Below the pieces are notes generated by a model. It searched no databases and was not told the origin of the DNA. It worked only from the letters and a program-made list of their open reading frames with translations. A program made the position numbers and the translations under genes. Of a DNA stretch of 64,000 bases, positions 34,728 to 42,680 are shown piece by piece. Location: positions 62,001 through 126,000 of the forward strand of contig DASUEU010000050.1 of NCBI GenBank assembly GCA_036274895.1, in the 5' to 3' direction. The DNA is from CALMKX01 sp036274895 (lineage in GTDB: Bacteria > Acidobacteriota > Thermoanaerobaculia > Multivoradales > SZUA-115). Each line of letters opens with the position of its first letter. Position 1 is the first letter of the stretch.

Positions 34728-37700
34728 ATGGAATGGAGCCGAACCGCCACCGCCGTGCTCGGCACGTTGCTCACGGCAGCCCTCTTCGCCCCGGCCCCCG
34801 CCGGAGCCCTCGACCCCGACTACTTCGCCAAGCTCGAGGCCCGCTCGATCGGCCCGGCGGGCATGAGCGGCCGCGTCCCGGCCATCGACGTGGTCGCCTC
34901 GGACCCCCGTATCGTCTGGGTCGGCGCGGCTTCTGGCGGCGTGTGGAAGTCCACCGACGCCGGCCTGACCTTCGAGCCGGTCTTCGACGACCAGCCGGTG
35001 CACTCGGTGGGCGCCCTGACCATCGACCAGAGCAACCCCTCCGTGGTGTGGGTGGGCACCGGTGAGGCCAACCCGCGCAACAGCACCTCGGTGGGCAAAG
35101 GGGTGTTCCGGACGCTCGACGGCGGCAAGACCTGGCAGCACCTGGGCCTCGACGCCACCGAGCGCATCCACAAGATCGCCCTGCACCCCGGCCAGCCCGG
35201 CACCGCCTGGGTCTGCGCCCTCGGCCGCGAGTGGGGGGAAAACCCCGAGCGCGGCGTGTTCAAGACCACCGACGGCGGCAAGACCTGGACGAAGGTGCTC
35301 TTCGTCGACGACAAGACCGGCTGCGGCGACCTCGCCCTCGACCCCGCCAACCCGGACAAGCTCTTCGCCGGCATGTGGCAGTTCCGCCGCTGGCCCTGGG
35401 CCTCCAAGTCGGGAGGCCCCGGCTCCGGGCTCTACCTCAGCCACGACGGCGGCTCCAGCTGGAAGCGCTTGGAGGTGGAGGACGGCATGCCCGCCGGCGA
35501 GCTCGGCCGCATCGGCCTCGGCATCTCCCGCTCCCATCCGAACGTCGTCTACGCCCTGGTCGAGGCCGCCGCCAGCGCCCTCTTGCGCTCGGAGGACGGC
35601 GGCCAGAGCTTCACCACCGTCAACTCCCGCTGGGACGTGGCGCCGCGGCCCTTCTACTTCAACGAGATCCGGATCGACCCGGCGTGGCCCAACCGGGTCT
35701 ACAGCCTGGACTACCAGGTGCGCGTCTCGGACGACGGCGGCAAGACCTTCAGCACCCTGCCTGGAGCCAGCTGGCGCTTCCTCCACGGCGACTACCACGG
35801 CATGTGGATCAACCCGGCCGACCCGCGGCACATGTACGTCACCAACGACGGCGGCATCGGCGAGAGCCGGGACCACGGCCTGACCTTCCGCATGATCACC
35901 ACCCTGCCGCTGGCCCAGTACTACCACGTGGGCTACGACTTCGAGACGCCCTACAACGTCTACGGCGGGCTGCAGGACAACGGCTCCTGGCGGGGGCCCT
36001 CCGCCAGCCGGCGACAGGGCGGGATCAAGAACCACCACTTCGTCGAGGTGGGTGGCGGCGACGGCTTCGACACCCTCCCCGACCCCGCCGACTCGAGCAT
36101 CGGCTTCTCGATGTCCCAGGGCGGCTACCTGGCGCGCTGGAACCTCAAGACGGGTGAGCAGAAGTGGGTGCGCCCCACTCCCCCTGCCGACGGCACCCGC
36201 CTGCGCTTCAACTGGAACGCCGGTCTGGCCATCGACCCCTTCGAGCCGGCGACGATCTACTACGGCAGCCAGTTCGTCCATCGCTCGAAGGACCGGGGCG
36301 ACAGCTGGGAGACGATCAGCCCGGACCTGACGACCAACAACCCCGAGTGGCAGAAGCAGGCCGAGAGTGGCGGCCTGACCCCCGACGTCACCGCGGCCGA
36401 GAACCACACCACCATCCTGACCATCGCGCCGAGCGCGGCCGAGCGGGGCGTGATCTGGGTGGGCACCGACGACGGCCGCTTGCAGGTGACGCGCGACGGC
36501 GGCGGCACCTGGACCAGCGTCGAGGGCAACTTGAAGGGCCTGCCGGCCAACACCTGGATCCCCCACGTGGAGGCTTCGAAGTTCGCTGGCGGCGAAGCTT
36601 TCGTGGTGGCCGACAACCACCGTCGCTCGGACTGGACTCCCTACGTCTTCCACACGGTGGACTACGGCAAGACCTGGAAGAGCCTGGCCACCAAGGAGCT
36701 CTCCGGCTACGCCCTGGTCCTCGAGCAGGACCCGGTAACCCCGGACCTGCTCTTCCTGGGCACGGAATTCGGCCTCTGGGTCTCCTTCGACCGCGGCCGG
36801 GCCTGGATGGCCTGGAAGCACGGCGTGCCCACCGCCTCGGTGATGGACCTCGCCGTCCATCCCCGGGAGCACGATCTGATCGTCGCCACCCACGGCCGGG
36901 CGCTCTTCATCCTCGACGACATCCGCCCCCTCCGCGAGGTGAGCGCCGAAGTGGCGGCCAAGAAGCTCCACCTCTTCCCGGTTGCCCCCGCCCAGCAGCA
37001 CCGCCGGCTGGCCCTCGAAGGCGGTTACGGCCTCGGCGGCGGCGAGTTCGAGGGGGAGAACCGACCCTACGGTGCCTTGATCACCTTCTCGGTCGCGGGC
37101 GACGACCTGCCCCTGCCCGACGCGAAGAAGGAGCGGGAGCGCAAAAAGCAGGAGCGCGTCGCGGCCATGGAGAAGCCGGCGGAGAAGGCGGCCACCAAGG
37201 CTTCGGCCGAGTCCGGGGCCGAGGACGAGGCCGCCGAGAAGAAAGAAGACGCCGAGAAGGAAGAGGACAAGACCAAGGCCGCCACCGAGGCCGAGATCGT
37301 CATCGCCGACGCCGCCGGCAAGACCCTGCGTACGCTGAAGCACAAGGTCGTGCGCGGCATCAACCGCGCGGTCTGGCGGCTGGATCGCGACGGCTTCAAG
37401 CGGCCTCCCTTCGGCGAGGGCGGCGGCTCCGACTTCGGCGGACCGGAGCTGCCTCCCGGCGAGTATCGGTTGACCGTCAAGTTCCGCGGCGAGGAGGCGA
37501 GCGGCGCGGTCAAGGTGCTCGCCGACCCGGCTTCCAAGAACACCGCCGACGACTGGCAGGCGCGATGGCAGACGGTGGAGCGGGTGGGAGCCGCCAACGA
37601 CCGTCTGGTCGAGGCCCTCGAGCGTCTGAAAGCGGTGCGCGCGGACCTCGACGTGGTGGAGCGCAAGGTGCGCGAGCGCGCCCGTGCCGCCGGTGAGAAG

Positions 37701-38072
37701 GACGCCGAGAAGATCGCCAAGAACCCGCTGATCGAGAAGGCTGGCAAGCTCAAGGGCGAGCTGGCGAAGGTCGAGAAGAAGCTCTGGCAGCCGCCGGAGA
37801 CCGTGGGCATCGTGGCCGACGACGACGCGCTGTCCGACCTCTACCGCGGCATGTGGGCGGTGGAGTCCTCGTGGGACCGGCCCTCGGAGAGCGCCCTCGC
37901 CTACGTCGCCATCGCCGAGAAGAGGATCGGCGAGACCATCGTCGAGCTCGACAAGCTCCTCACCGAGCAGGTGCAGCCGTTCCGCGATGAGGTCGCCAAG
38001 GAAGGCATCAGCTTGTTCGAGAGCGGTGCCCCGGTGCCGCCGACCACGGCAGTGGCGGCGCCGTCCAGCTAG
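34728..38072 (+). CDS. secreted BNR/VPS10-like beta-propeller protein with charged C-terminal region
   Basis: 1114 residues from the ATG at 34728, seven bases after GGAG; an ATG two codons earlier is less well placed. After a signal peptide (TAVLGTLLTAALFAPAPAGA) come many BNR/Asp-box repeats, for example STDAGLTFEPV, TLDGGKTWQHLG, TTDGGKTWTKV, SHDGGSSWKRL and TRDGGGTWTSV, as in VPS10/sortilin-type propellers (residues ~30-760). A highly charged Lys/Glu/Ala segment (around residues 800-860) and a helical C-terminal part follow. These proteins often pair with extracellular peptidases or hydrolases. It ends the three-gene operon and is followed by a terminator. Confidence 0.9.
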   Translation: MEWSRTATAVLGTLLTAALFAPAPAGALDPDYFAKLEARSIGPAGMSGRVPAIDVVASDPRIVWVGAASGGVWKSTDAGLTFEPVFDDQPVHSVGALTIDQSNPSVVWVGTGEANPRNSTSVGKGVFRTLDGGKTWQHLGLDATERIHKIALHPGQPGTAWVCALGREWGENPERGVFKTTDGGKTWTKVLFVDDKTGCGDLALDPANPDKLFAGMWQFRRWPWASKSGGPGSGLYLSHDGGSSWKRLEVEDGMPAGELGRIGLGISRSHPNVVYALVEAAASALLRSEDGGQSFTTVNSRWDVAPRPFYFNEIRIDPAWPNRVYSLDYQVRVSDDGGKTFSTLPGASWRFLHGDYHGMWINPADPRHMYVTNDGGIGESRDHGLTFRMITTLPLAQYYHVGYDFETPYNVYGGLQDNGSWRGPSASRRQGGIKNHHFVEVGGGDGFDTLPDPADSSIGFSMSQGGYLARWNLKTGEQKWVRPTPPADGTRLRFNWNAGLAIDPFEPATIYYGSQFVHRSKDRGDSWETISPDLTTNNPEWQKQAESGGLTPDVTAAENHTTILTIAPSAAERGVIWVGTDDGRLQVTRDGGGTWTSVEGNLKGLPANTWIPHVEASKFAGGEAFVVADNHRRSDWTPYVFHTVDYGKTWKSLATKELSGYALVLEQDPVTPDLLFLGTEFGLWVSFDRGRAWMAWKHGVPTASVMDLAVHPREHDLIVATHGRALFILDDIRPLREVSAEVAAKKLHLFPVAPAQQHRRLALEGGYGLGGGEFEGENRPYGALITFSVAGDDLPLPDAKKERERKKQERVAAMEKPAEKAATKASAESGAEDEAAEKKEDAEKEEDKTKAATEAEIVIADAAGKTLRTLKHKVVRGINRAVWRLDRDGFKRPPFGEGGGSDFGGPELPPGEYRLTVKFRGEEASGAVKVLADPASKNTADDWQARWQTVERVGAANDRLVEALERLKAVRADLDVVERKVRERARAAGEKDAEKIAKNPLIEKAGKLKGELAKVEKKLWQPPETVGIVADDDALSDLYRGMWAVESSWDRPSESALAYVAIAEKRIGETIVELDKLLTEQVQPFRDEVAKEGISLFESGAPVPPTTAVAAPSS

Positions 38073-38088
38073 CAACCGCGCCTGGACC

Positions 38089-38120
38089 GGGGCGCAGCGT
38101 CCTGCTGCGCCCCTCTTCTC
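38089..38120 (+). terminator. intrinsic terminator after the amidohydrolase operon
   Basis: GGGGCGCAGC (38089-38098) pairs perfectly with GCTGCGCCCC (38104-38113) around a five-base loop, followed by TCTTCTC. Lies 16 bases after the propeller stop and before the convergent ACT gene. Confidence 0.75.
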
Positions 38121-38511
38121 ACCCCACCACGTGCCCCCGCCCGGTCCACGCTGCGACGGCTTCTTCGACCCGGTCCTCGCGCACCAAGAGGACGTCGGTG
38201 TCGAAGGTGGAGACGGCGAAGACCGAGATGCCGGCTTCGGCGAGGGCGCCGGTCAAGTCCGCGAGGATGCCGGTCCAGGCGAAGTCGAGGGGGCCGGCCA
38301 CGATGAAGGCCGCAAAGCCGGTCTCCAGCGGGTAGCCGTCCGGCGCCACCTCCTCGGGGATCACCAGCGACAGCTCGAAGGGCGTGCGGGTGATCGACCA
38401 GAAGCCGTCCGGCAGGCGTGGCGGCAGGGGGTCGCCGGGAGGCAGGCGGCACACGGCCCAGCGGCCGGGAAGGCGCGAGAGGGTCAGCTGCAGAGGCTTG
38501 TCCGAGCTCAT
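38119..38511 (-). CDS. ACT domain protein (COG3603-like)
   Basis: 130 residues. The segment ELSLVIPEEVAPDG, then AGPLDFAWTGILADLTGALAEAGISVFAVSTFDTDVLLV is a tandem ACT-type fold like that of small amino acid-sensing proteins. No enzyme domain is attached. The ATG overlaps the PP2C stop by four bases (ATGA), so it is translated with the phosphatase. Probable amino acid-binding regulator, ligand unknown. Confidence 0.86.
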   Translation of the reverse strand: MSSDKPLQLTLSRLPGRWAVCRLPPGDPLPPRLPDGFWSITRTPFELSLVIPEEVAPDGYPLETGFAAFIVAGPLDFAWTGILADLTGALAEAGISVFAVSTFDTDVLLVREDRVEEAVAAWTGRGHVVG

Positions 38512-39278
38512 CGCCCGTCCTCCTCCACCTCGAGCACCACGACCGTGATGTTGTCGATGCCACCGCGGCGGTTGGCCTCACCGACCAGGCGGCGGCAGAT
38601 CTCCTCGAGCGTGGCTCCCTCGGTGAACATCGCCTCGATCTGGCCGTCGGCGAGCATGGTGGTCAGGCCGTCCGAGCAGAGCAGGTAGCGGTCCTTCGGC
38701 CGGAGCTCGACCTCCTGGAGGTCGACCTGCACCTCACCCTCGCCGCCCAGGGCGCGGGTGACCACGTTCTTGAGCGGGTGGTTGCGCGCCTGTTCCTCGG
38801 AGAGGAAGCCCGCCGCCACCTGCTCGTTGACCCAGGTGTGGTCCTGGGTCAGCAGATCGAGCCGGCCTTCCCGCCAGCGGTAGAGGCGGCTGTCGCCGAC
38901 GTGGGCGATGGAGGCCCCCTCGGTGTCGACCAAAAGGCCCACCACCGTGGTGCCCATGCCCTGGAGGGCGGCGTCCTTGCCGATCTCCTTCAAGACGTTG
39001 CGGTGGGCCAGGCGCACGGCGTTGGCCAGGATGTTCGAGCCGTGGCGCAGGCGGGAGTCGTAGGGGTAAGGCCAGGGGCCCGGCAGATCGAGGGCCTTCT
39101 TGGTGAAGTCGCGGATGGTCTCGACGGCGATGCGCGAAGCGATCTCGCCGTGGCTGTGGCCGCCCATGCCGTCGGCTACCACGAAGAGCTGCCGCCCCGT
39201 GTCGATCTCGAAGCAGTCCTCGTTGTGTGCCCGGGTCATCCCGACGTCGGAAAGCCCACAAGCTCTGACGCGCCGCAT
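38508..39278 (-). CDS. PP2C-family Ser/Thr phosphatase (Stp-like)
   Basis: 256 residues. Metal-dependent protein phosphatase. All signature elements are present: GMTRAHNEDCF, VADGMGGHSHGE, GMGTTVVGLL, HVGDSRLYRW, LCSDGLTTML and DNITVVVLEV. It probably opposes Ser/Thr kinases such as the one at 52910-54922, although they are not adjacent. In the leftward operon it follows the DnaJ-TPR gene after 27 bases. Confidence 0.94.
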   Translation of the reverse strand: MRRVRACGLSDVGMTRAHNEDCFEIDTGRQLFVVADGMGGHSHGEIASRIAVETIRDFTKKALDLPGPWPYPYDSRLRHGSNILANAVRLAHRNVLKEIGKDAALQGMGTTVVGLLVDTEGASIAHVGDSRLYRWREGRLDLLTQDHTWVNEQVAAGFLSEEQARNHPLKNVVTRALGGEGEVQVDLQEVELRPKDRYLLCSDGLTTMLADGQIEAMFTEGATLEEICRRLVGEANRRGGIDNITVVVLEVEEDGR

Positions 39279-39305
39279 CCCCCGTCCTCAAGCCCGCGAT
39301 GTCGT

Positions 39306-39941
39306 CTAGCCGAACAAGCCCGGCCGGCCCTTCTTGGCCCGCCGCAGCTCGTCCAGCTTCTGCTCGACCGTGGGGTCGGAGCCGCCCCACTGCAAGCTGT
39401 CCTCGTAGTACTGCTCAGCCCGCGCGGCCATCCCGGCGGTCTCGAAGAGGCGGCCGGCGAGCTTCAGGTAAGTCGGGTTCATCGGCTCGAGCTCACAGGC
39501 CCGGGCGATCGCCGTCGTGGCCCGCGACAGCCACCGTCGCTGGTGGCTGCAGGCGAGCGCCAGGTTGTACCAGGCCCGGCTGTTGCCGGCCTGGGCCTTG
39601 GTGGCTCGATCGAAGTTCTCAGCAGCCTCGAGATAGTTCTGATCCTTGTACGCTTTGACCCCTCGCTGCAAGTAGACCCGCGCCAGCTGGCCCGGATCGG
39701 CGTCCTGCTTCTGGGCCACCGGCCGCGCGAGGTCGGCGTCGTGGATCCGGCGCTTGTCCGGGTTGGTGAGCAGGTTGAGCGCCTCGGTCAGCTCCTGGAA
39801 CTCGCGCTCGGCGCGGTCCTTCTCGGCGCCCTGGAAGCGATCCGGATGGCGCACCCGGGCGAGCTCCCGGAAGCGGCTGCGGATCTGTTCCTCGGTGGCG
39901 TTCTGCGGTAACCCCAAGATGTCGTAGTAGCTCTTCGCCAT
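39306..39941 (-). CDS. DnaJ-domain protein with TPR-like C-terminus
   Basis: 211 residues. The N-terminal J-domain (YYDILGLPQNATEEQIRSRF, RVRHPDRF) has the HPD tripeptide required to stimulate Hsp70 ATPase. After a linker, TPR-type helices follow (AAENFDRATKAQAGNSRAW, ACELEPMNPTYLKLAGRLF). No DnaK is in the window. It starts six bases after the HEAT-like gene at 39948 and is part of the RodZ operon. The role may be assembly of an envelope or cytoskeletal complex (inference). Confidence 0.9.
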   Translation of the reverse strand: MAKSYYDILGLPQNATEEQIRSRFRELARVRHPDRFQGAEKDRAEREFQELTEALNLLTNPDKRRIHDADLARPVAQKQDADPGQLARVYLQRGVKAYKDQNYLEAAENFDRATKAQAGNSRAWYNLALACSHQRRWLSRATTAIARACELEPMNPTYLKLAGRLFETAGMAARAEQYYEDSLQWGGSDPTVEQKLDELRRAKKGRPGLFG

Positions 39942-39947
39942 GGCAGG

Positions 39948-40982
39948 TCAAGCCGTCTTCGAGTGGTAGTACCGTCGGGCAGCGCTCTTGATCGCCGCCG
40001 ACACGTTGTGGCTGTGGGAAAGGGCCCGCAGGTCGCGGATGCCCAGCTTCGACAGATGGCGCAAAGCGACGCCCACCGGCGTGCGGGGGTTGGCCACCAG
40101 GGCGTTGACCACCGAGTACTTGTTCATCCAGTCCCGGTGACGGGCCATCTCGACCAGCACGTCCTCGACCACCAGCCGGCTGCGCGCCACCATCTCGAGC
40201 TCTTCGTCGGAGAGGACGTTGTTGGTCAAGGCGGACACGGCGACCAGGGGGTGCGGGTCCTTGAGCAGGAAGCCCCGCAGAGTGCGCGGGGCGCCCCGGG
40301 AGAGGCGCAGGCGGGCCGGCAGGGGCAAGGCTCGCAGCTGGCTCTCGGTCAAGCCGGTCTTCTCCTCCACCTCGCCGGCCGGCGGCACGACGGCCTCGAC
40401 GGCGAGGATGGCCGAGACCAGCTCGCCGTCCCCCGCTTCGCCGGCCGTCACCGTCGGCAAGCTGTCGAGGATCTTCTTGGAGCGGGGCAGCAGGTGCTCG
40501 CGGTACTCGTGGATCCGGCGCCGGACGTGGGTCTCGAGGTAGGGGTTGGTCTCCAGGGCGTCGAGGATGCGCGGATGCTCGACGATGGCGTCCTGGCGCA
40601 GGATGAGCACCTCTTGCAGCGGTACCGAGAGACGAGGAGCGATCTCGGCGAGGAGGGGCCGGGGAACGTCCCGCCGGCGGATCAGGGCATCGAGGATCGC
40701 GGGGTCGTCGGTGCTGCGCGAGAGATAGGCCAGGGCCGGCTCGCGCGCGGCGTGGGCGACGAAATCGATCACCAGCCGCGCCTCGGTGGCCTTGATGGCG
40801 ATCTGGGCCCGGCCGGCGATCTCGGGATCCAGCTCCTCGGCGAGCTGGATCTGGAGGGGCAGCAGATCCTCGGGAGCGATCGGCAGGAGCCCGCGCGCGG
40901 CGAGCAGCTTCAGCTCTCGGCTGGCGATTCCCGAGAGGATCTGCCCGGCGAGGCTGGGGAGAGCTTCGGTCACGATCGTCAA
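39948..40982 (-). CDS. HEAT-like repeat protein (paralogue A)
   Basis: 344 residues, all-helical by appearance. Repeats of the type ALETNPYLETHVRRRIHEY, ALTNNVLSDEELEMVARSR and ALVANPRTPVGVALRHLSKL recur at 30-40 residue spacing. The C-terminal block closely matches that of the protein at 41905-42654, so the two are paralogues flanking the RodZ-like gene. I do not recognise a characterised family. The start is one base past the RodZ-like stop, so the genes are tightly coupled. Confidence 0.8.
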   Translation of the reverse strand: MTIVTEALPSLAGQILSGIASRELKLLAARGLLPIAPEDLLPLQIQLAEELDPEIAGRAQIAIKATEARLVIDFVAHAAREPALAYLSRSTDDPAILDALIRRRDVPRPLLAEIAPRLSVPLQEVLILRQDAIVEHPRILDALETNPYLETHVRRRIHEYREHLLPRSKKILDSLPTVTAGEAGDGELVSAILAVEAVVPPAGEVEEKTGLTESQLRALPLPARLRLSRGAPRTLRGFLLKDPHPLVAVSALTNNVLSDEELEMVARSRLVVEDVLVEMARHRDWMNKYSVVNALVANPRTPVGVALRHLSKLGIRDLRALSHSHNVSAAIKSAARRYYHSKTA

Positions 40983-40983
40983 G

Positions 40984-41868
40984 CTAACCGCCGGGTGCCG
41001 AGAGCGCGGCCAGATCGATCTTGAGGCCTCGCAGCACCTTGCCGCCGCTCGGAGGCACCGGGAAGGGCTTGCCGTTGACCAGGATCCGGACCGCAGGGGC
41101 GTTGCCCAGGGTGAGCTCGACCGACTCTTGGGCCGTCAGGAGCAGCGATTCGCCGTGGGCATATTCTTGTTGGTTGTATCGGCGACCATCGATGCGGGCC
41201 TCGACCCAGCAGTTCTCCGCGAAGTCCAGGTTGACCACCAAAGGGGCGACCGGCGGCGGGGCGCCCTCCGTGGGGGCCAGGGGCTCGGCGGCGGGTGGTG
41301 GGACCGGCTCCGGCGGAGCGGCGGCGGTCGAGGCGGTCTCGGTGGGCTGTGGGCGAGCTGCCTCGGCCGGTGCCGGCGACGCCACGGCAGGCGTCTCAGC
41401 CGGCCGCGCCACCACCTGGGCCAGCTCCTCGCTGTCGCGGCGGTCGGCCCGGAAGGCGATCAAGGCCACCAGGACCAGCACCGCAGCGACCGCCGCGAAG
41501 AGCAGGAGGTTGTAGAGCCACTGGTTGCCGGAGGTGCGTGGTGCCCGCGGTTCCTCCGGGGCCTGCTCGGCTTCGACCTCCTGGTAGGCGGAGAGGAAGT
41601 GGTTGACGACCTCGTCGGCGTCGAGTCCGACGTACTTGGCGTACTCGCGCAGGAACCCCCGCGAGAACACCGGTGCCGGCAGCACGTCGAAGCGATCCTG
41701 CTCGAGGGCCTCGAGGTAGCGCAGGCTGATCTTCGAAGCGTCGGCGATCTCGCGCAGCCCGATCTCGCGAACTTCGCGCTGGCGGCGCAGCCACGAGCCG
41801 AAGGACGCCTTCTCGTCGCTCCCTTCCTGCCAGGGGCGAGCGCGGTTCTTGGCCTTCTGGTTCGACAT
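40984..41868 (-). CDS. RodZ-like cytoskeletal membrane protein
   Basis: 294 residues. An N-terminal Xre-type helix-turn-helix (FGSWLRRQREVREIGLREIADASKISLRYLEALE with FSRGFLREYAKYVGLD) is followed by a charged region, one membrane helix (WLYNLLLFAAVAAVLVLVALIAF), a Pro/Ala linker and the periplasmic DUF4115 domain (CWVEARIDG, YAHGESLLLTAQESVELTLGNAPAVRILVNG). This is the RodZ layout; RodZ links MreB to the elongation machinery. No mreB is nearby. Flanking HEAT-like genes are unusual. Confidence 0.9.
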   Translation of the reverse strand: MSNQKAKNRARPWQEGSDEKASFGSWLRRQREVREIGLREIADASKISLRYLEALEQDRFDVLPAPVFSRGFLREYAKYVGLDADEVVNHFLSAYQEVEAEQAPEEPRAPRTSGNQWLYNLLLFAAVAAVLVLVALIAFRADRRDSEELAQVVARPAETPAVASPAPAEAARPQPTETASTAAAPPEPVPPPAAEPLAPTEGAPPPVAPLVVNLDFAENCWVEARIDGRRYNQQEYAHGESLLLTAQESVELTLGNAPAVRILVNGKPFPVPPSGGKVLRGLKIDLAALSAPGG

Positions 41869-41904
41869 ATCGCTCTTCGGCCTAAAGCCTTCGATCTGCT
41901 TAGA

Positions 41905-42654
41905 TTAGTCGCGGCCTGCCGCTCCGGTCAATCGGTCACGCGCGGCACGGCGCAAGGGCAGGGCGAGGCGGGGGTCGGCGGCCACCGCCGCGAGCTCCGC
42001 GCGGCGCAGCTGAGCCACCAGCGAAAGGGCGATGGGGCCCGGCGTGCGGCGGTTGCGCACCAGGCCCACACGGACCTCATAACGCAGGCCCCAGCGGCTG
42101 GTGGCGACCAGCCGCAGAACCTCCGGCAGCGCGCTTTCGGAGGCTACCAGCGGCATCAGGAGCCCCTCGGTCAAGCGCGGGTTCTCGAGCAAGGCGGCCA
42201 CCACGCGCTGGCTGCCATCGTGGCGCAGGCGCTGGAGCACCCCGCCTACCGCCCGCCGCGCCAGGGCGATCCGCTCGCCCTCGGTCAGGACCGGCAAGCG
42301 CTCGAGCAGATGACGCTCGGCGAGGTGGCGCACCGCCGGCGCCGTCTGCATCGAGACCGTCAGCTCGGCGAGGTCGCGCCAGAAGAGGGTGGGGACCAAG
42401 TCGAGGGCGGCAGCCTGGGGCGTCCGAGGATGACCGGCCAGAGCCCGCCGCAGTTCGTAGGTGGCGACCAGCCGTGGCTGGCCGAGCAGAATCTCGATCG
42501 CCTCCTTGCCGACGAAGGGATTGGCCAGCACGTGGCGGGCCCCGACCAGGTCGAGCTCTGCCGCCTCTGCGACGAGCAAAATCTTCAACTCCTCGGCGTT
42601 GGCCTCCTGCAGCCGACGGTGCAAGATCTCGGTCGAGTTGAGGGTCTCGCCCAT
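41905..42654 (-). CDS. HEAT-like repeat protein (paralogue B)
   Basis: 249 residues, all-helical. Repeats such as VLANPFVGKEAIEILLGQP, ALAGHPRTPQAAALDLVP, ALLENPRLTEGLLMPLV and GLVRNRRTPGPIALSLVAQL match the pattern of paralogue A (39948-40982), the C-terminal block being most alike. It is first in the leftward operon and diverges from the Gre-like gene with only 26 bp between start codons. Function unknown; possibly a scaffold. Confidence 0.78.
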   Translation of the reverse strand: MGETLNSTEILHRRLQEANAEELKILLVAEAAELDLVGARHVLANPFVGKEAIEILLGQPRLVATYELRRALAGHPRTPQAAALDLVPTLFWRDLAELTVSMQTAPAVRHLAERHLLERLPVLTEGERIALARRAVGGVLQRLRHDGSQRVVAALLENPRLTEGLLMPLVASESALPEVLRLVATSRWGLRYEVRVGLVRNRRTPGPIALSLVAQLRRAELAAVAADPRLALPLRRAARDRLTGAAGRD

Positions 42655-42680
42655 GATCGTCTACTCTACCCACGGACTGC

